Positions 13,101 to 25,320 of a stretch of 64,000 bases of DNA are shown here, piece by piece. Position 1 is the first letter of the stretch, and every line of letters starts with the position of its first letter. This stretch comes from Lycocorax pyrrhopterus obiensis (Eukaryota; Chordata; Aves; Passeriformes; Paradisaeidae), in the NCBI GenBank assembly GCA_014706295.1, contig JACSVZ010000004.1, forward strand, positions 86,001,047 to 86,065,046, in the 5' to 3' direction. The translations under genes were made by a program, and so were the position numbers. The notes below the pieces were generated by a model. That model was not told where the DNA came from. It saw only the letters and a program-made list of their open reading frames with translations, and did not search any database.

Positions 13101-16100
13101 TCTGTAATTTCCTTTGGCTGAAACTTTGTGGAACTTGAGCTAAAGAAGTAAAACCGACTAGGAAAAGTTCCAATTAAGGCTCCTCTCCCCATTAAGTATT
13201 GTCTAAAACTGCACTGGTTTCACCAGAAGCAGAATATAGCCTCAGAATGTAAAACCCCAACCCCATCCACCAGCACTGTGGAAATCAGTTCTTTCTGTAA
13301 TGCTCCTTAAAATTCAGGGCTTGCTGGTAAAACTGTTCATTTCTTTTCAGACTACAGAGCTAGAATAACTATTGGCACCAGTATCTTGGCAGTCTTTCTT
13401 CAGCTCACGTACATGAATATGCAGAAATCTGGTACACACATTGTTATTTTGAAAACTACATGGCACATTTGCATAATAAGTTTCAGAAGCTGAGACTCAT
13501 CCTAATAGCTTTTGAATAACCATTAAAATTGCCTACAATATAGCCACACTAAGTACAAGGGTTTAATATGTTTATATTTCCAATTAGAAAACCAAGTTTA
13601 TCAGTTGCACAGCTATTAACAACATATTGCTTTAAAAAACACAATTCTATTAGATATATTGAAGACCTGATATTTTTATAACAAATCTGGTAACAGTTAA
13701 ACAGCAAGGGTGGATCACAATCTATCTAAATGAATCCAGCTGGTATACTTTATATTTTAGGTGGTATTGACGCATGGAGAAGCAGATAATATATAGTAGC
13801 AGATAGCATATAGTGTTACAAATGCTTTTAACAGTGGCTGCGTTATCTTTATACATATTTAATTTTTATGGACCAGTAACTTACATGGGTGCCTGGATGG
13901 TATTACATACTTAAGTGCCTGCAGTTTTGCCCTCTCAATGAACTGTATACAGTTAAATATGGGTAAAAATTACGGCAGCTATGTAATTGTATACTGTGTG
14001 TTGAGTACATGTGGTATTGCACCTTCTCATCCAACGCCAACTAATCTCATCACCTTGCAGAAGCGAACAGATGATACTCTCAGGGAACAGACAACAGTGT
14101 TAATTTATCAACAGGCCTCTGGGTATCTTGGTTTTTGCTTTGTATACCCATGGCAGCCTACAAACTCTACACAGGGCACTGAGAAAGCCCAAGCTGTAGG
14201 AGGGGAGTACAGAGCAGGCAGTCTCAAAAAGAGAGAGACAGACACAGGTGCCCTCAGAAGTATGCTGGTTACACTACCATCCTTAGCTCCTAAGTCACCT
14301 CATCTGCCATTCCAGTCACTTAGCACAACTCAGTCCACTTTGACAGTTTCTGGGCCCCAGGAACTCATGATGCTCTTTTCCACTCTGGTCCCATCTGTGT
14401 GTGTGTGTGTTTCTCCCCATATTTCCTTCTCGTGCTCTGTCTTCTGCATAGGCAGCACTTGGGTTACTGCCTGCCCAGATCACCCAGTTCCAAATATGTG
14501 CAGGCATCCCCCACCTGCAGGCAGCAGTAATACAGTAGTCAGAGTGAGAGTAGTAACCCCAGCAGCCTGGTGTCCTGCATCACACCACCACAGTTCACTT
14601 CTTGCCCTCCCTCACGGCCCCACAGCCAGTCCTATTTCTTCCCACACTTCTTTTCACCAGCATCACACTTACTAACTGCCTGATTCTGCATCTCCAGGCA
14701 CTCGCCTTCAGCAGTTGCAGATGAAGTGATCTAGACCCTGTTCTTCACTATGGCTCCACCTCAGCCTTGCTATCCAAGGAGTTTACAGTGTTGGAGGAAG
14801 AGAAGCAGACCTCCCATCTCCCACCCTTCTGCCCCTCCAAATGTAGGCATATGCCAAGTAGGCAACAGTGACACCTTCCCAATGCTGTCTCCTGACAGTA
14901 CTGAAATTCAAAGGAACACATCAGACAAAGGGCTTTTCTGAACATTCAGTTATGTCATGTGTAAAACGCAGAGAGAGGGTAATGACATTTTAGATAATTA
15001 AAAATGATACATTTACAAATTATTGGTGTTGGAGGCAAAAGACTAGCTTAATTTCTCATTGCATTTATCCTTCTTCATAATGTTTTACTTCAGTGATTTT
15101 TATTGAGCATTTTCTTGAGTTTGGTGTAAAAATATATACATTCCCTCATAAGGGTTCTGTCTCTCTCAGTTGAATTCACTAACTTCTTTTTTTTAAGGTT
15201 GCTATGACAGACTCTTCAACATTCAAGGGTAATAGCCTGAATATTGACGAGTTTTCACTAGCAGCCGAAGAAAAGATCAGGAATTCATTCTTCCTGACAT
15301 TTTTGATCTTCAAACAAACTGAAAAAAATGCCTGGCTGAGATTTTGCTGGACCAACCAAATTTTTATATCAATTTGGTTTGGTTGTTGGGACTCTCTACT
15401 AGCCTGTTTGTCTGCCACAGTTTTACTTTGAGATTTTCTTTTCCATGCTGCATAGGACTGAAAAGACAGTTGGCTAGTATCTTTGGATATCTGTAAAAAC
15501 TACTTCAAAATGAGATAGCTCTGGAAATTCAACAGTACGATTTCTATGTTGTTTTTGTGATTGACAGATCGTTTTCCATCAGTGACAACTGTCTATTTTA
15601 AGTTGTGCTCTAATGATGACAGATTGACTGTAAGGTGCTTACTCGTGGTCTACAGAAAGAGACTGATCACACAATTAGAAAAAGTAGAATATGCTCTATG
15701 ATTTAATTTTTCTGCTTTTTTTTTTTTTTTAATTAGGCTTTATAGCCAGAAGGAAATATATTTAAATTTCCTATATACAACAGGTCATGGAATTCATCCA
15801 CTGTATGGACCCATACAATTAAAATTGGTCTAAGGCATCTGGTTCAGGAAAGAGTGGATCTTGGGATATTTCAGTTAAACTCAAATCCAGATTTTCTGGA
15901 GTAAACTTGAAGTAAAAGCAGGATCTGGTTGTGCCAAAAGTTTGTAAAGTTCTTGTGCTATGGTCACAAGAACATGGACTATATATCTAATATTTGCAGC
16001 AAGACATTGCAAACAGCCCTTCAGATCAATAATTATTTATTCACATACAATAGCAAGACTGGGGTTGGTAGAGACCACTATTTATTTTCCTTATATTTAC

Positions 16101-19100
16101 CAAAATGTAAGGGGTTTTTTTTTCCTGTAGTCTGGCTGTAACATGTTACAAAGAAAAATTTTATTGTCTTGTTGCTTTTAAGTAGTCTTTCTTAAGTATA
16201 AATTGCTTTCCTCTCCTGCTTGCAACAGAAGACTTACAGTGGGCAGGCCCGGTAAACAGAGAGGCAGAATATTTCCACTGTGATCTGTACAAAGAAGTTC
16301 CAGAGTTGTCTGTATGTTTTCCAGTTGTTCTTTTGCTTTTATTGGTGCTAGTTAGTTCCAAATTTCTTGCCTTATTTTCCTCCTTATGAATGTGAACATA
16401 GATTTCGTTTTTCTGTCTACATTGACATGATGTCAGCCTAACAGTACATTATGGGAAGCTGGAAGATTTATTGGCAGAAAAGAGCCTGTTGGAAAAAAAC
16501 CTGGGTAGTGGTAATTGGAGAGTGAGTCAGTGTCTGGAGTCCAGCTGTGCTTACTACTCAAGCCTGACTAGAGCTGACTTACTCAGATTTCTTCAACTAT
16601 CTGAAACTGGCTTTAAAAAAAAAAAAAAAGAAATAGACTTTATATATGCTGGATACATTTTTGGCTGAGAACATTTGTATAAAGGCAGCAAATTATCTTT
16701 CTTCCTTCTTGTTGTTGTTAGTATTGCAGTGGCGTGCAAGAGCCATGCTCTTGGAGAAGTAATTCATTATACACGCACAAATCAGCATGTCTGAAAGACG
16801 GTGTGGCATCAACAGCTCAAAATGCACCAAAAATAGTTTGATAGGCCATCAGTTCTGTGACTAATATTGCAAAAAAACCTGCATCCTGACCCTGGGAGGC
16901 AAAGATTTGTTATTTCTTATTGCACCCATTTACAGTGGTTGAAGCTTAAGAAGCACAAATCAGTTCCTCGTTGGTGTTATTTTAATTACCAGACTGTATT
17001 ATGAGGCTTGCTTCACCAACATCCCAAACACTGAAGTTCTAACCTTTAAACAACACATAATTTTGAGGAAAATGGCATTTAAATGTCCTTAGAGAATATC
17101 GTCAAACTAAATGCTGAATTTAAAGCAGATTTTATAAAATTAAGGTCTTAAAAGTAATTTTTATCATAATTTTTATCTTTTTTTGCCATACTAATAACGA
17201 GTTACTTATAAGTTCTTCACAGATTAAAGTAAGAACCACAGTGTTACAGGGGATATTTGTCATCTAATTGTGTTGCCAAGACTGAAAGAAAGAACCCAAT
17301 TGTGAATCATTTACATATTTTAATTTCTTTACACTTTAATAATTCCTGAAAGTTTTGAAACACAATTAAGCATTTTTCATTTTTTTTACATAAGATTCAT
17401 GAAAACGAATATTTAAAACAAAAGAAATAGTACAGATAAGCTATTACAATTTTGGACTACAGACACAGAGGCCAGGATGAAAACAACAGTACTACAGGAG
17501 CCACAAAAAAAGTCAGATTGAAATTTCTGAAAATAAAAATCTATAAAACACTGAGAGTCTCATTTAAAACAGCAAAAGCCTTTTGACAGTCAGCTGGAAG
17601 AACATTTTCAGGCAACACTCACATTCAGGCTGAAATTTTGCCAGGAGTATGATATCTAAAACAGCTCATATTAAAATCTGGTGTGGTTGACCAGTTTCTT
17701 ATCTCAGTTTTTGGCTTATTCTTTGCAATTATAATTGTAACTAAGTAGCCCAGCATTTCAGGAGAGTAAACCTGACAAGATAGTGTGTCTTGTATTTTTT
17801 ACAGGTGTTTATAACACTATTTCTGGGGTTTCAGATTGACTTGGGAATTTAAATAAACTAAAAACAGAGGAGAAAAAATAACAAGCCATGTTACCCTTTC
17901 CTCTCTGTCCCCATTACTCCACACAGATGTTTCACAACTATTCATTCCAGCTCTGTGTAGCTATAAAGCTAGCAGTGTCTGCTGGGGTGTAGAGAGCTGG
18001 ATTTCTGAGTAGCTTTGTTCCAGATGGGAATACAGAGTGACCCACTCAGTCTGCAGAAACAGGTCACTGGATAAACAAGATCTCCCTGAAGTATCTGGGA
18101 CCTGGAATAATTCCTAAACTCTCTATACCATTAGAAGTACAGCATTCATTCTATATTTAGGTTTCTTATGGATCACCATTTTTTCTTTCCCCTAGCTTGC
18201 CTACAGTCCTCTGCTCCATTTCACACACAGCCTCACCCTCTTCCCCATTTGTGTTTCCTAGGTCCTCCTTTTCTTCCTCGCTGCCTGAAGATCACAGTAC
18301 ATGTGAGCAAAGCGTGCACACTGCTTGGTTAAGCGGTGGCTATCAAAAGTGACAGATAATTTCAGCTGTCTTGCCCCTGGGTGAACATACACCTAGGTCT
18401 CTTTCTTCTACTTCAACTGTCAATTTTAAGGCATGTTGAATGTTTACCATCTCCAAAATGTTTATCTATCTATATTAATTGAAATTTACCATTACCAGCT
18501 GCCAACTCAAACAGAAAATTCTGCCGCTGCTGTTGTATTTGCAACAGCCTGCAAAGGCAGCCAGCAGAGATCAGCCACATGGACAGCATTTGCCACTCAA
18601 ATAGTGAGTCCCTGTCTTTACCACAAAATGTCACATGGAATGGGGACAATGCTGGTAAGCTAATATGGTGCCTATCTTGCAAATCATAGCACACTGTTTC
18701 TGATGAAAAATAAGACTTTTTGTCATGATATTTCTTTCTCAGTTCTCTTATAGCTTAGAGAAGAAGGTAGTTTATTGTAAGGTCCTTAAGAATTATGACA
18801 ATTAGAATTCAGTTGTATAGAACTTCTGAACAGTTTATCCTCTTTATTTCCTTAATTTGCCTATCCACAACTCTTTAGCAGTTTCATTCAAGATATCCAG
18901 ATGTCCCAGCTATCTCAGAATAGTGCAGATGCTGCTGATCTGAAGGCAGTGCTCAAGAAAGTAGAAAAGTACACAGGAATTTTAGTCCTTAGCACCACCT
19001 GTATATGTTAGCCTAGAATTTTCCAAGTTTCATAGGAAAAGTCTTTCCTGATTTTCATGAAGGCATTTCCTTCATTACTGTTATGTGAATATGAAAATAA

Positions 19101-21744
19101 TAAATAATATCTTCTTATTGTAGGGAGGCAAAGAGGAAAGTGAGAAGTCACATAAAAATAAAGAGGATGAAATGGTTCTGAATTTCTCTAAATGAGAAAT
19201 AAGGGGGTTCCCTGGATGTGAGCCAAGGTTAACTCAATTCAGTCAGTTGGCTTTCATAGGCAACATTTTTGCATCACTGTAATTATTCTACCTTGAAGGC
19301 AGCTTTAAGTACTACAAATTCACACATGAAGGAAAGCATTTAATGACTGAGTCCTTTTTCTACATAACAAAAACATGTCCTCTTGACATTTTTCTTTCAA
19401 AAATGTTTGAGTTATGTGATGTTTTAGGAGAGAAATCAGCTTTGTCTATTTTTCAAATGCAAGAGAGACAAGCTCTAAAGGCAAAGTCAACATAATAAAT
19501 ATAAAATATAAAAAATAACTCCTACCAATGCTAAGGATACTGATAACCAGTCACAAGACAAAGAGCCTTGGTACGGAAATAAATCTAAAGCAAGCAAGAG
19601 GACCACCATGCACTACCCCATAACTAGGACATTGGATTAAAGTGCCAATATTCTTTCATTGCCATCATCACCAAGGACATCAGTTATATAAGAATGTGAC
19701 ATAAATATGGGAACAGATAGATATCCTTCTACAAATGAAGAAAAAGTGGGTTGTTTTCCATCTGTAGTGTTGAAAAATGAAATATTGAACAACCTGACAA
19801 AAAAGATTAGTAGCCATTGATCCATCTTTTACAATCACTTTCTACCCTTGTCTGCTCACTAACATCACGGCAATGCAGAGCACAGGTGGGTTGTCTTTTC
19901 ACACAGGTATCTGCATCTGCACAAAGTGCAGGAGCTGCAAATACAGGAGCAGCCCAAGCACCTACTTAATGTGATCTGGTTTTGACAGTGATTGGTTCCA
20001 GATGATGCAAAGGAAATTTCCACAGAAACCACGAGGTAAGCAGTCATGGAAGAACTGATGTATAAGGACAGTTTCTTCCCAAATTTACTGTTTAGCTGGT
20101 TCATGCCCTGAAAAAATGATATCTGATGCCCTTTCCAAATTCACTCCCATCACCTCAATAATGTATATCCTGTTTAGTGAAGCCTGTCTCTTTCTTTCTG
20201 TACTCTGCTGCATACTTCCCTCATCCCCAGGGCTTTAGCAGTCCGTGCACCAAGGGTCCTCTGACACCACAGCTGCACAGCCTCTGCTCAGACTGCAGAA
20301 AATGAGCTGTGAGTCCACAGAGAAAAAAGGAAAATAAATATTCTAGGTATGGTGTGCCAGGATTATTAGCAGCTCAAGGACTCAAGAGGGAAAACATTGG
20401 CACAGGAAGGTATATAATTCTGAATTAAAACACAGAGGAAGGCTCCTTGGCCCAGGGACTATTCAGGAGCTTCTTGGTCATGCCATCAGTGCCATGAATG
20501 TCAGTGGAGCTGGTGGTAGGTGGCAGCTCAGCAGCCCTGGGCATCCATTGCAGGGAGCTGTGGGACAGCCTGCCCTCCCCATCGTGACTGATGCCTTGCT
20601 GGGCAGCAACAACCCTGGGTACCATATCTGGAGCAGTGAGTATATCCTTAACCTCAGAGGTCATTAAAACCAAGCTGATTTGTGAGTCCATAAGCATTTG
20701 CTTAATACCTGTAAGTTGGGCTTGTCATGCTTGTGTAGATCATGGGATATGGACAACATGCCCAAACAATCCAATTCAAAATAGGGACCATAACAACTGA
20801 TGTGCACTTATTGCTGAAACCTGCTGGACTCTTAACCTCAGTCCTTATTGAACAATCAAATCCATGGATTATGTGTTGTATAAAACACTGGTGGATGACT
20901 ATGTAAACTGGGAGAAATTGCACATTTATGAGTCTGTGTTGCAGATACCTGATTGAAGCAAATCTTTTTCAATGTGCTGTTTTAATCTCTGTAAACCCAG
21001 CCAATTCCTACCACTCGATTTGCTTATACTGCAGCAATTTGACCCTTGGCATTTTCAGCAGATTCACCACAGGTCACCAGCTGCAACATGTGTGTACAGT
21101 TTATTTGAGTAGATAGCCCACAGCCATGTCTATTTTGTTTTAACAAGCATTTTTGTACAGTTACACTGACATAGCAGTCAGCAGGATAATATTTCATGAG
21201 GTCACCTTTTGCATTAATATTTTTTTGCATTAGTAACGAGAATTTCCACAACAGAATGTTGTTGCTAATTATGTTCACTCAGCCAATTTAACCACCTAAA
21301 GGCTAAGTCTAATTTAAGCTAATTTACTTGGCTGCCTCATTGTTTACTGCAGAGGGAGAATAGTCTCAGAGAGCAAAAGATCTCCAGTGTATTTTTGATA
21401 CTTCTACTATCCCAAGATGAATCACCCTCCAGCAGTCCTCCCTCTTTCTGCTGAGTACAGAGGTAGTCAAAATGAACAAATTTTAAATGGATGCCCACCC
21501 CTGCTTTTATGCAGTGTACTTATGAAGTTCCCTGCAGATGGACTGCAAAGAAATGGCATTACATAGACACAGCTTGAAATCACCGTTAGCTGATGTGAAT
21601 GAGTGGTTTAGGTCACTTAAAGAATCACTATCAAAGGTATTAGCAAAATCAAGTGTAATATAAATTTGTAAAAGCATGACTTAAAACTTGGTGGCAAGTT
21701 TCACTCTATTACTTACTATATAAATGAAGTACACAAAGGAAAAT
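10101..21744. other. Intergenic, 11.6 kb, no gene recognised
   Basis: Mostly AT-rich unique sequence. Simple tracts include a T run near 15716-15731, an A run near 16613-16629 and a short (GT)n at 14397-14411. A 245-codon plus-strand ORF opens at 13938 but shows no domain, splice context or family resemblance. A 90-codon minus-strand ORF at 20425-20697 is likewise unrecognised. Distal enhancers could be here but cannot be seen without alignment. Confidence 0.55.
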
Positions 21745-22596
21745 TGTATTAGGATCCATTTAGATGGAGACCAGGGTCACAAAAGGGCAAGAGGGTAAGG
21801 GAGATCCTCCCACTGAGACACAAGGCTCAGAGTTGACCCCTTACTTTCTAAACTCCTGATGGAGCCTAGGTGTGGTTGAGTCCAAGCTTTACCTCAGACT
21901 TGGTCAACAGCTTATATATAAAGGGTTTAACAACCCTTAGTAATTGAGTAACTTAACAATGTGTGATTCAATAGGATTTACAATAATCACAGCAGTAGCT
22001 TAACTACAAATTTGAGATGGCAACATTCACACTAAACTTGCGATAAGGTATTAACATCCATTCATACACACACACACAACAATTACGTACAAAGGTACCT
22101 GTTAAAAATTCTCCTCAAGTTTGGTGAAATACCTCAAATAATAAAAGAGTTGGGGATGGGTATTACTAGTCCGGGCTCCATCATCAGCTTTCAGCAATGA
22201 TCCCCCAATCATCTTGAACTTGAGAGTTGGCAAGCTCTGAGAAGCATCCCACTTAGAGGGAGATGCTGCAGCCCAGGGAAATTCTAAGGGCCTCGCTCAG
22301 GACTGCAGTTTATAGGGTGACAAAAGGTTTGGCTGTAATCATCTGTCAATCTCCATCCTGGCTGCAATTACTATCCAAGATGGTAATTGCTGAACTTTCC
22401 TCAGTAACAATATTGTTCCACTTGGGCTATGATTCAGACAAAATCATGTTCCAGGGCTATCTGTTAGAAAACAGAAGTTTCTAAGGCAACAGAAGTTCCT
22501 GAGAACAGACAGTGTTTCTGAGAGCCTCAAGGGGAGCTTAACTGCCCAACAGTCATTAATCAAGACCGAGGCCTAACAAGAATTCCTAAGGTTGCA
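21745..22596 (-). mobile_element. Old solo LTR (ERVK-type, same family as 29623-30875), minus strand
   Basis: Read on the minus strand, it shares collinear blocks with the plus-strand LTR at 29623-30875. These are TTGTTAGGCCTCGG near the start, CTCAGAAACACTG, CAGGAACT-CTGTTG, CTTCTCAGAGC, and GAGGAGAATTTTT-ACAGGTACCT in the middle. A TATA-like TTTATATATAAG lies near 21910. The ends are set by alignment to the other copy, and no target duplication is visible. It is about 0.4 kb shorter because it lacks the internal TTAAGTTA-type tandem expansion. It is a non-coding retroviral remnant. Confidence 0.65.
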
Positions 22597-22914
22597 GAGT
22601 GGCCTGGGAAGGAGGAGGGATGCACCACCACAGCTGAGACATTATTTCAGAGATGTAGGCAGAAAACTTGAAATTTTCTACTCCAAATCAAAGCCCAGGT
22701 CTCTGTCTTTTGCAGTGCTAGTTTTAAAGTTAAATGAAGTTGGTAAGCACAGAGTCTTTTGCATCGCTGTTCAGGTCAAGGTATTTCAGTTTCCTTTGTG
22801 GGTTTGTTTTGGAGGGGAGGGAGTTGGGGTGTGAAATTTCAGTAGAAGCCATCATCACCAAAACCCCAGACCACAAATGTGGCCATAAATATGGTTTTAC
22901 AGCTGGTCATCGTA

Positions 22915-23230
22915 TTTAAGAGGGATACAAAAAAATTGGAGAGTGTAACAAGTATAATCAAAGATCCAAAATCAAATATATGTAATAAAGTGGGGTTGTT
23001 TACTTTAGTAAAGGAAAGACTGGTAGGGGAGAGGGGCAACCTGATGATTTTCAAAAACCATCATGAAGGAAAAGCAATGATAAGAGCAAGGAAAATTTCA
23101 AGGTAGACATCAGGAAAAACCTTCTCTGGGTGAAGAAGTGCCTGGGAGAAATTGCCAAGTTTTCATTACTGGAGCTTATTAAAACCAAGATAAATGTCTA
23201 TCAGGAATGACTTAGGCATAGGTGCTCTGT
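22915..23230 (+). mobile_element. Probable ancient CR1 3' fragment
   Basis: Phrases such as GTAAAGGAAAGACTGGTAGG, GGCAACCTGATGATTTTCAA, GACATCAGGAAAAACCTTCT and AATGTCTATCAGGAATGACT follow the order of CR1 3' regions, but with heavy divergence. The fragment is assigned from recalled consensus only. The subfamily is unknown. Confidence 0.45.
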
Positions 23231-23334
23231 TCTAGCAAGACAGAAATACAACAAATACATCCTTAATCTGTAATATTTCATTATCAAAATTTTTTCTTAT
23301 TTATAATAAATTTATTTTATTTCAATGTTTCTTA

Positions 23335-23409
23335 TGACAGGAACCTCATGAAGTTCAAAAAAGAGAATTGCAACATCCTGTACCATGGAAAGAACAACCC
23401 CAGGCACCA
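23335..23409 (+). mobile_element. CR1 LINE fragment, left part, split by a SINE
   Basis: AGGAACCTCATGAAGTTCAA followed by AACAACCCCAGGCACCAG matches the CR1 ORF2 region encoding 'MRFNKAKC...'. It stops where the SINE begins and resumes after it. Confidence 0.7.
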
Positions 23410-23558
23410 GGCCCTTGAGATTAACTCAGCTGGTGAGAGCATGGTGCTAACAACACCAGGGTTGTGGGTTCACTACCTGTATGGGCCATTCACTTAAGAG
23501 TTGGGCTCGATGATCCTTGTGGATCCCTTCCAACTCAGAACATTCTGTGATTCTGTAA
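23410..23558 (+). mobile_element. tRNA-Ile-derived SINE with CR1-like tail
   Basis: The first about 80 bases read as a diverged tRNA-Ile (AAT): GGCCC at the 5' end, an A-box like TTAACTCAGCTGGTGAGAGC, an anticodon arm TGCTAACAACACCA, a B-box like GGGTTGTGGGTTCACTACC, and TGGGCCA at the end. A CR1-type 3' tail follows directly (TTGGGCTCGATGATCC ... TTCCAACTCAGAACATTC ... TGTGATTCTGT). This composite resembles the avian TguSINE1 family, which is thought to be mobilised by CR1 enzymes. It interrupts a CR1 copy. It is not a working tRNA gene because the acceptor stem is broken. Confidence 0.8.
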
Positions 23559-23860
23559 CAAGAAGCATCTGTACCTGCTGGGGCAGCACCTGCTTCCTGC
23601 TGGGAAGCACCTTTGGATAAAAGGACCTCAGTGTCCTGGTGGATATGAGGTTCATCATGAGCCAGCAATGTGTCCATGCCACAAAGGTGACTACTGCTAT
23701 CCTGAGCTAGGATGGAGGAATGCTGCCAGTAGGTAGGGCAGTGATTTTTCCCCTACTTAGCACTGGTGAGGCCACACTTGGAGGAATACATGTCAGTTCT
23801 GGGTCCCTGCTTAGCTTCCACTAACCTCTCTAGGAATTAAGGAGTTTCATTAGCCTTTCT
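23559..23860 (+). mobile_element. CR1 LINE fragment, right part
   Basis: The CR1 copy resumes after the SINE with GGACCTCAGTGTCCTGGTGG, TCATGAGCCAGCAATGTG and CACTGGTGAGGCCACACTTG. It is degenerate, with no intact frame. The right boundary is approximate. Confidence 0.65.
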
Positions 23861-24741
23861 ATGAGGAGGAAAGCTTGAAAAGTAATCCTTAAGGAAATCA
23901 AGTCTCAGGACATTCTGGGACTGAGAGTGTATGGAATGGAGGGGAGAACAAATACAAGGCTTTTATTTTATTGCTGGGCCTCTATAGGACAGACACCTTT
24001 TGTAATGGATACTGTGTCAGAAGAAAGGGTTTAGTATGATGGGGGGTCTCAGAACACAACTTGGGCTCAAAGAACAGGTTCTTTTCACTTTCTGACAGCA
24101 GAATTTGTGTTCCTATGGACTTAGAAACAGGAAGAACAGTGTATCCCCAAATGAACAGTAATGTTAAGAGGAATGGACTTGGAATTTGTATCTGGTAACA
24201 TCCTCATGTACAAACCTTCACATTTTCAAAATAAAGAAATCTTATCTCTAATCTAGCAAAATAACCATATGTTTGGCTAAATACAATTTATAACCCGAAT
24301 GATATCAGAGCGGGATCACTCTTCTCAGCCCAAATTATTTTTACAAGTCAGTCAATGGTGGGTTTCCCCATATTAGTTACTGCTGCCTCTGAAGCCATGG
24401 TCTGCTTATTTAGCAGGAGTTCAGAGATTCACAGTGCAGCTTGGAGGTGAAGAGTGAGCTGTATCAATTTCAACAGAGCCACTGGCAGGGAAAGTCAATC
24501 CCTCTGCTGACAGGAGCTACAGAAAACCTCCTTGTGCAAGGAAAGCTACAGTGCTCTGCCTGGTTACTGTGCCTTGCAGGGGACAGCTATGCTGTAATTT
24601 CCTCCTATTTTCAGGGACATTTAAGTTGACATCAATTTTATCAATGTCTATTTTCCTTCGAAAGTTTAAGTTATATACCTGACTCCACCAGGCATTTTGG
24701 AAAATACCTGGTGAGCTCTCCTGGAATTTGTAGTAATGGGC
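23861..24741. other. Intergenic, no gene seen
   Basis: Unique or unrecognised diverged sequence between the nested CR1/SINE block and the next LTR. No exon or known repeat is identified. Confidence 0.5.
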
Positions 24742-25320
24742 TGTCCTGGTTTTGGCTGGGATAGAGCTAAATTTTTTCACAGTAGTTAATATGGGTTTGT
24801 GTTTTGGATTTCTGCTGAACACAGGGTTGATAACACAGAGATGTTTTGCTATTGCTGAGCAGCGCTTGCACAGCGAGGCCTTTTCTGCTTCTCATACTGC
24901 CCTGCCAGCAAGAGGCTGCAGGTGTACGAGGAGCTGGGATGGAACACAGCCAGGACAGCTGGCCCCAACTGACCAAAGGGATATTCCATACCATATGGTG
25001 CCATGCTCAGCATATAAAGCTGGGGGAAGAAGGAGGAAGGGGGGACATTCACGGTCATGGCAACTGTCTTCCCAAGTCACACATGCTTTCCTGGAGATAG
25101 CTGAACACCTGCCTGAACATGGGAAGTGATCAATGAATTCCTTGTTTTGCTTTGCTTATGTGTGTGGCTTTTGCCTTCCCTGTTAAACTGTCTTTAACTC
25201 AACTCATGAGTTTTTTCACTTTTACTCTTCTGATTCTCTCCCCCATCTCACTAGTAGGGAGTGAGTAAGCAGCTGCATGGGGCTGAGTGTGCACACAGGG
25301 CCCTGCTGCAAAGTTTCTCT
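24742..25320 (+). mobile_element. ERVL-like solo LTR
   Basis: It opens TGTCCTGGTTTTGGCTGGGA and contains GGTTGATAACACAGAGATGT, CAGCCAGGACAGCTGGCCCC, GACCAAAGGGATATTCCATA and a TATA box (TATAAA at 25013-25018). It then shows a TTAAACTGTCTTTAACTCAA block and GGGAGTGAGTAAGCAGCTGC near the end. This order matches a common avian class III (ERVL) LTR that I recognise. The right end is eroded and approximate. No internal retroviral genes flank it. The 125-codon ORF inside is not a gene. Confidence 0.75.

Noticed and set aside
23410..23490. A functional tRNA-Ile gene
   Set aside because: The A and B boxes are recognisable, but the stems are mismatched and a CR1-like tail follows directly, so it is a SINE.
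24752..25129. 125-codon ORF and its shadows
   Set aside because: Lies within an ERVL-like LTR; LTRs of this type do not encode protein.
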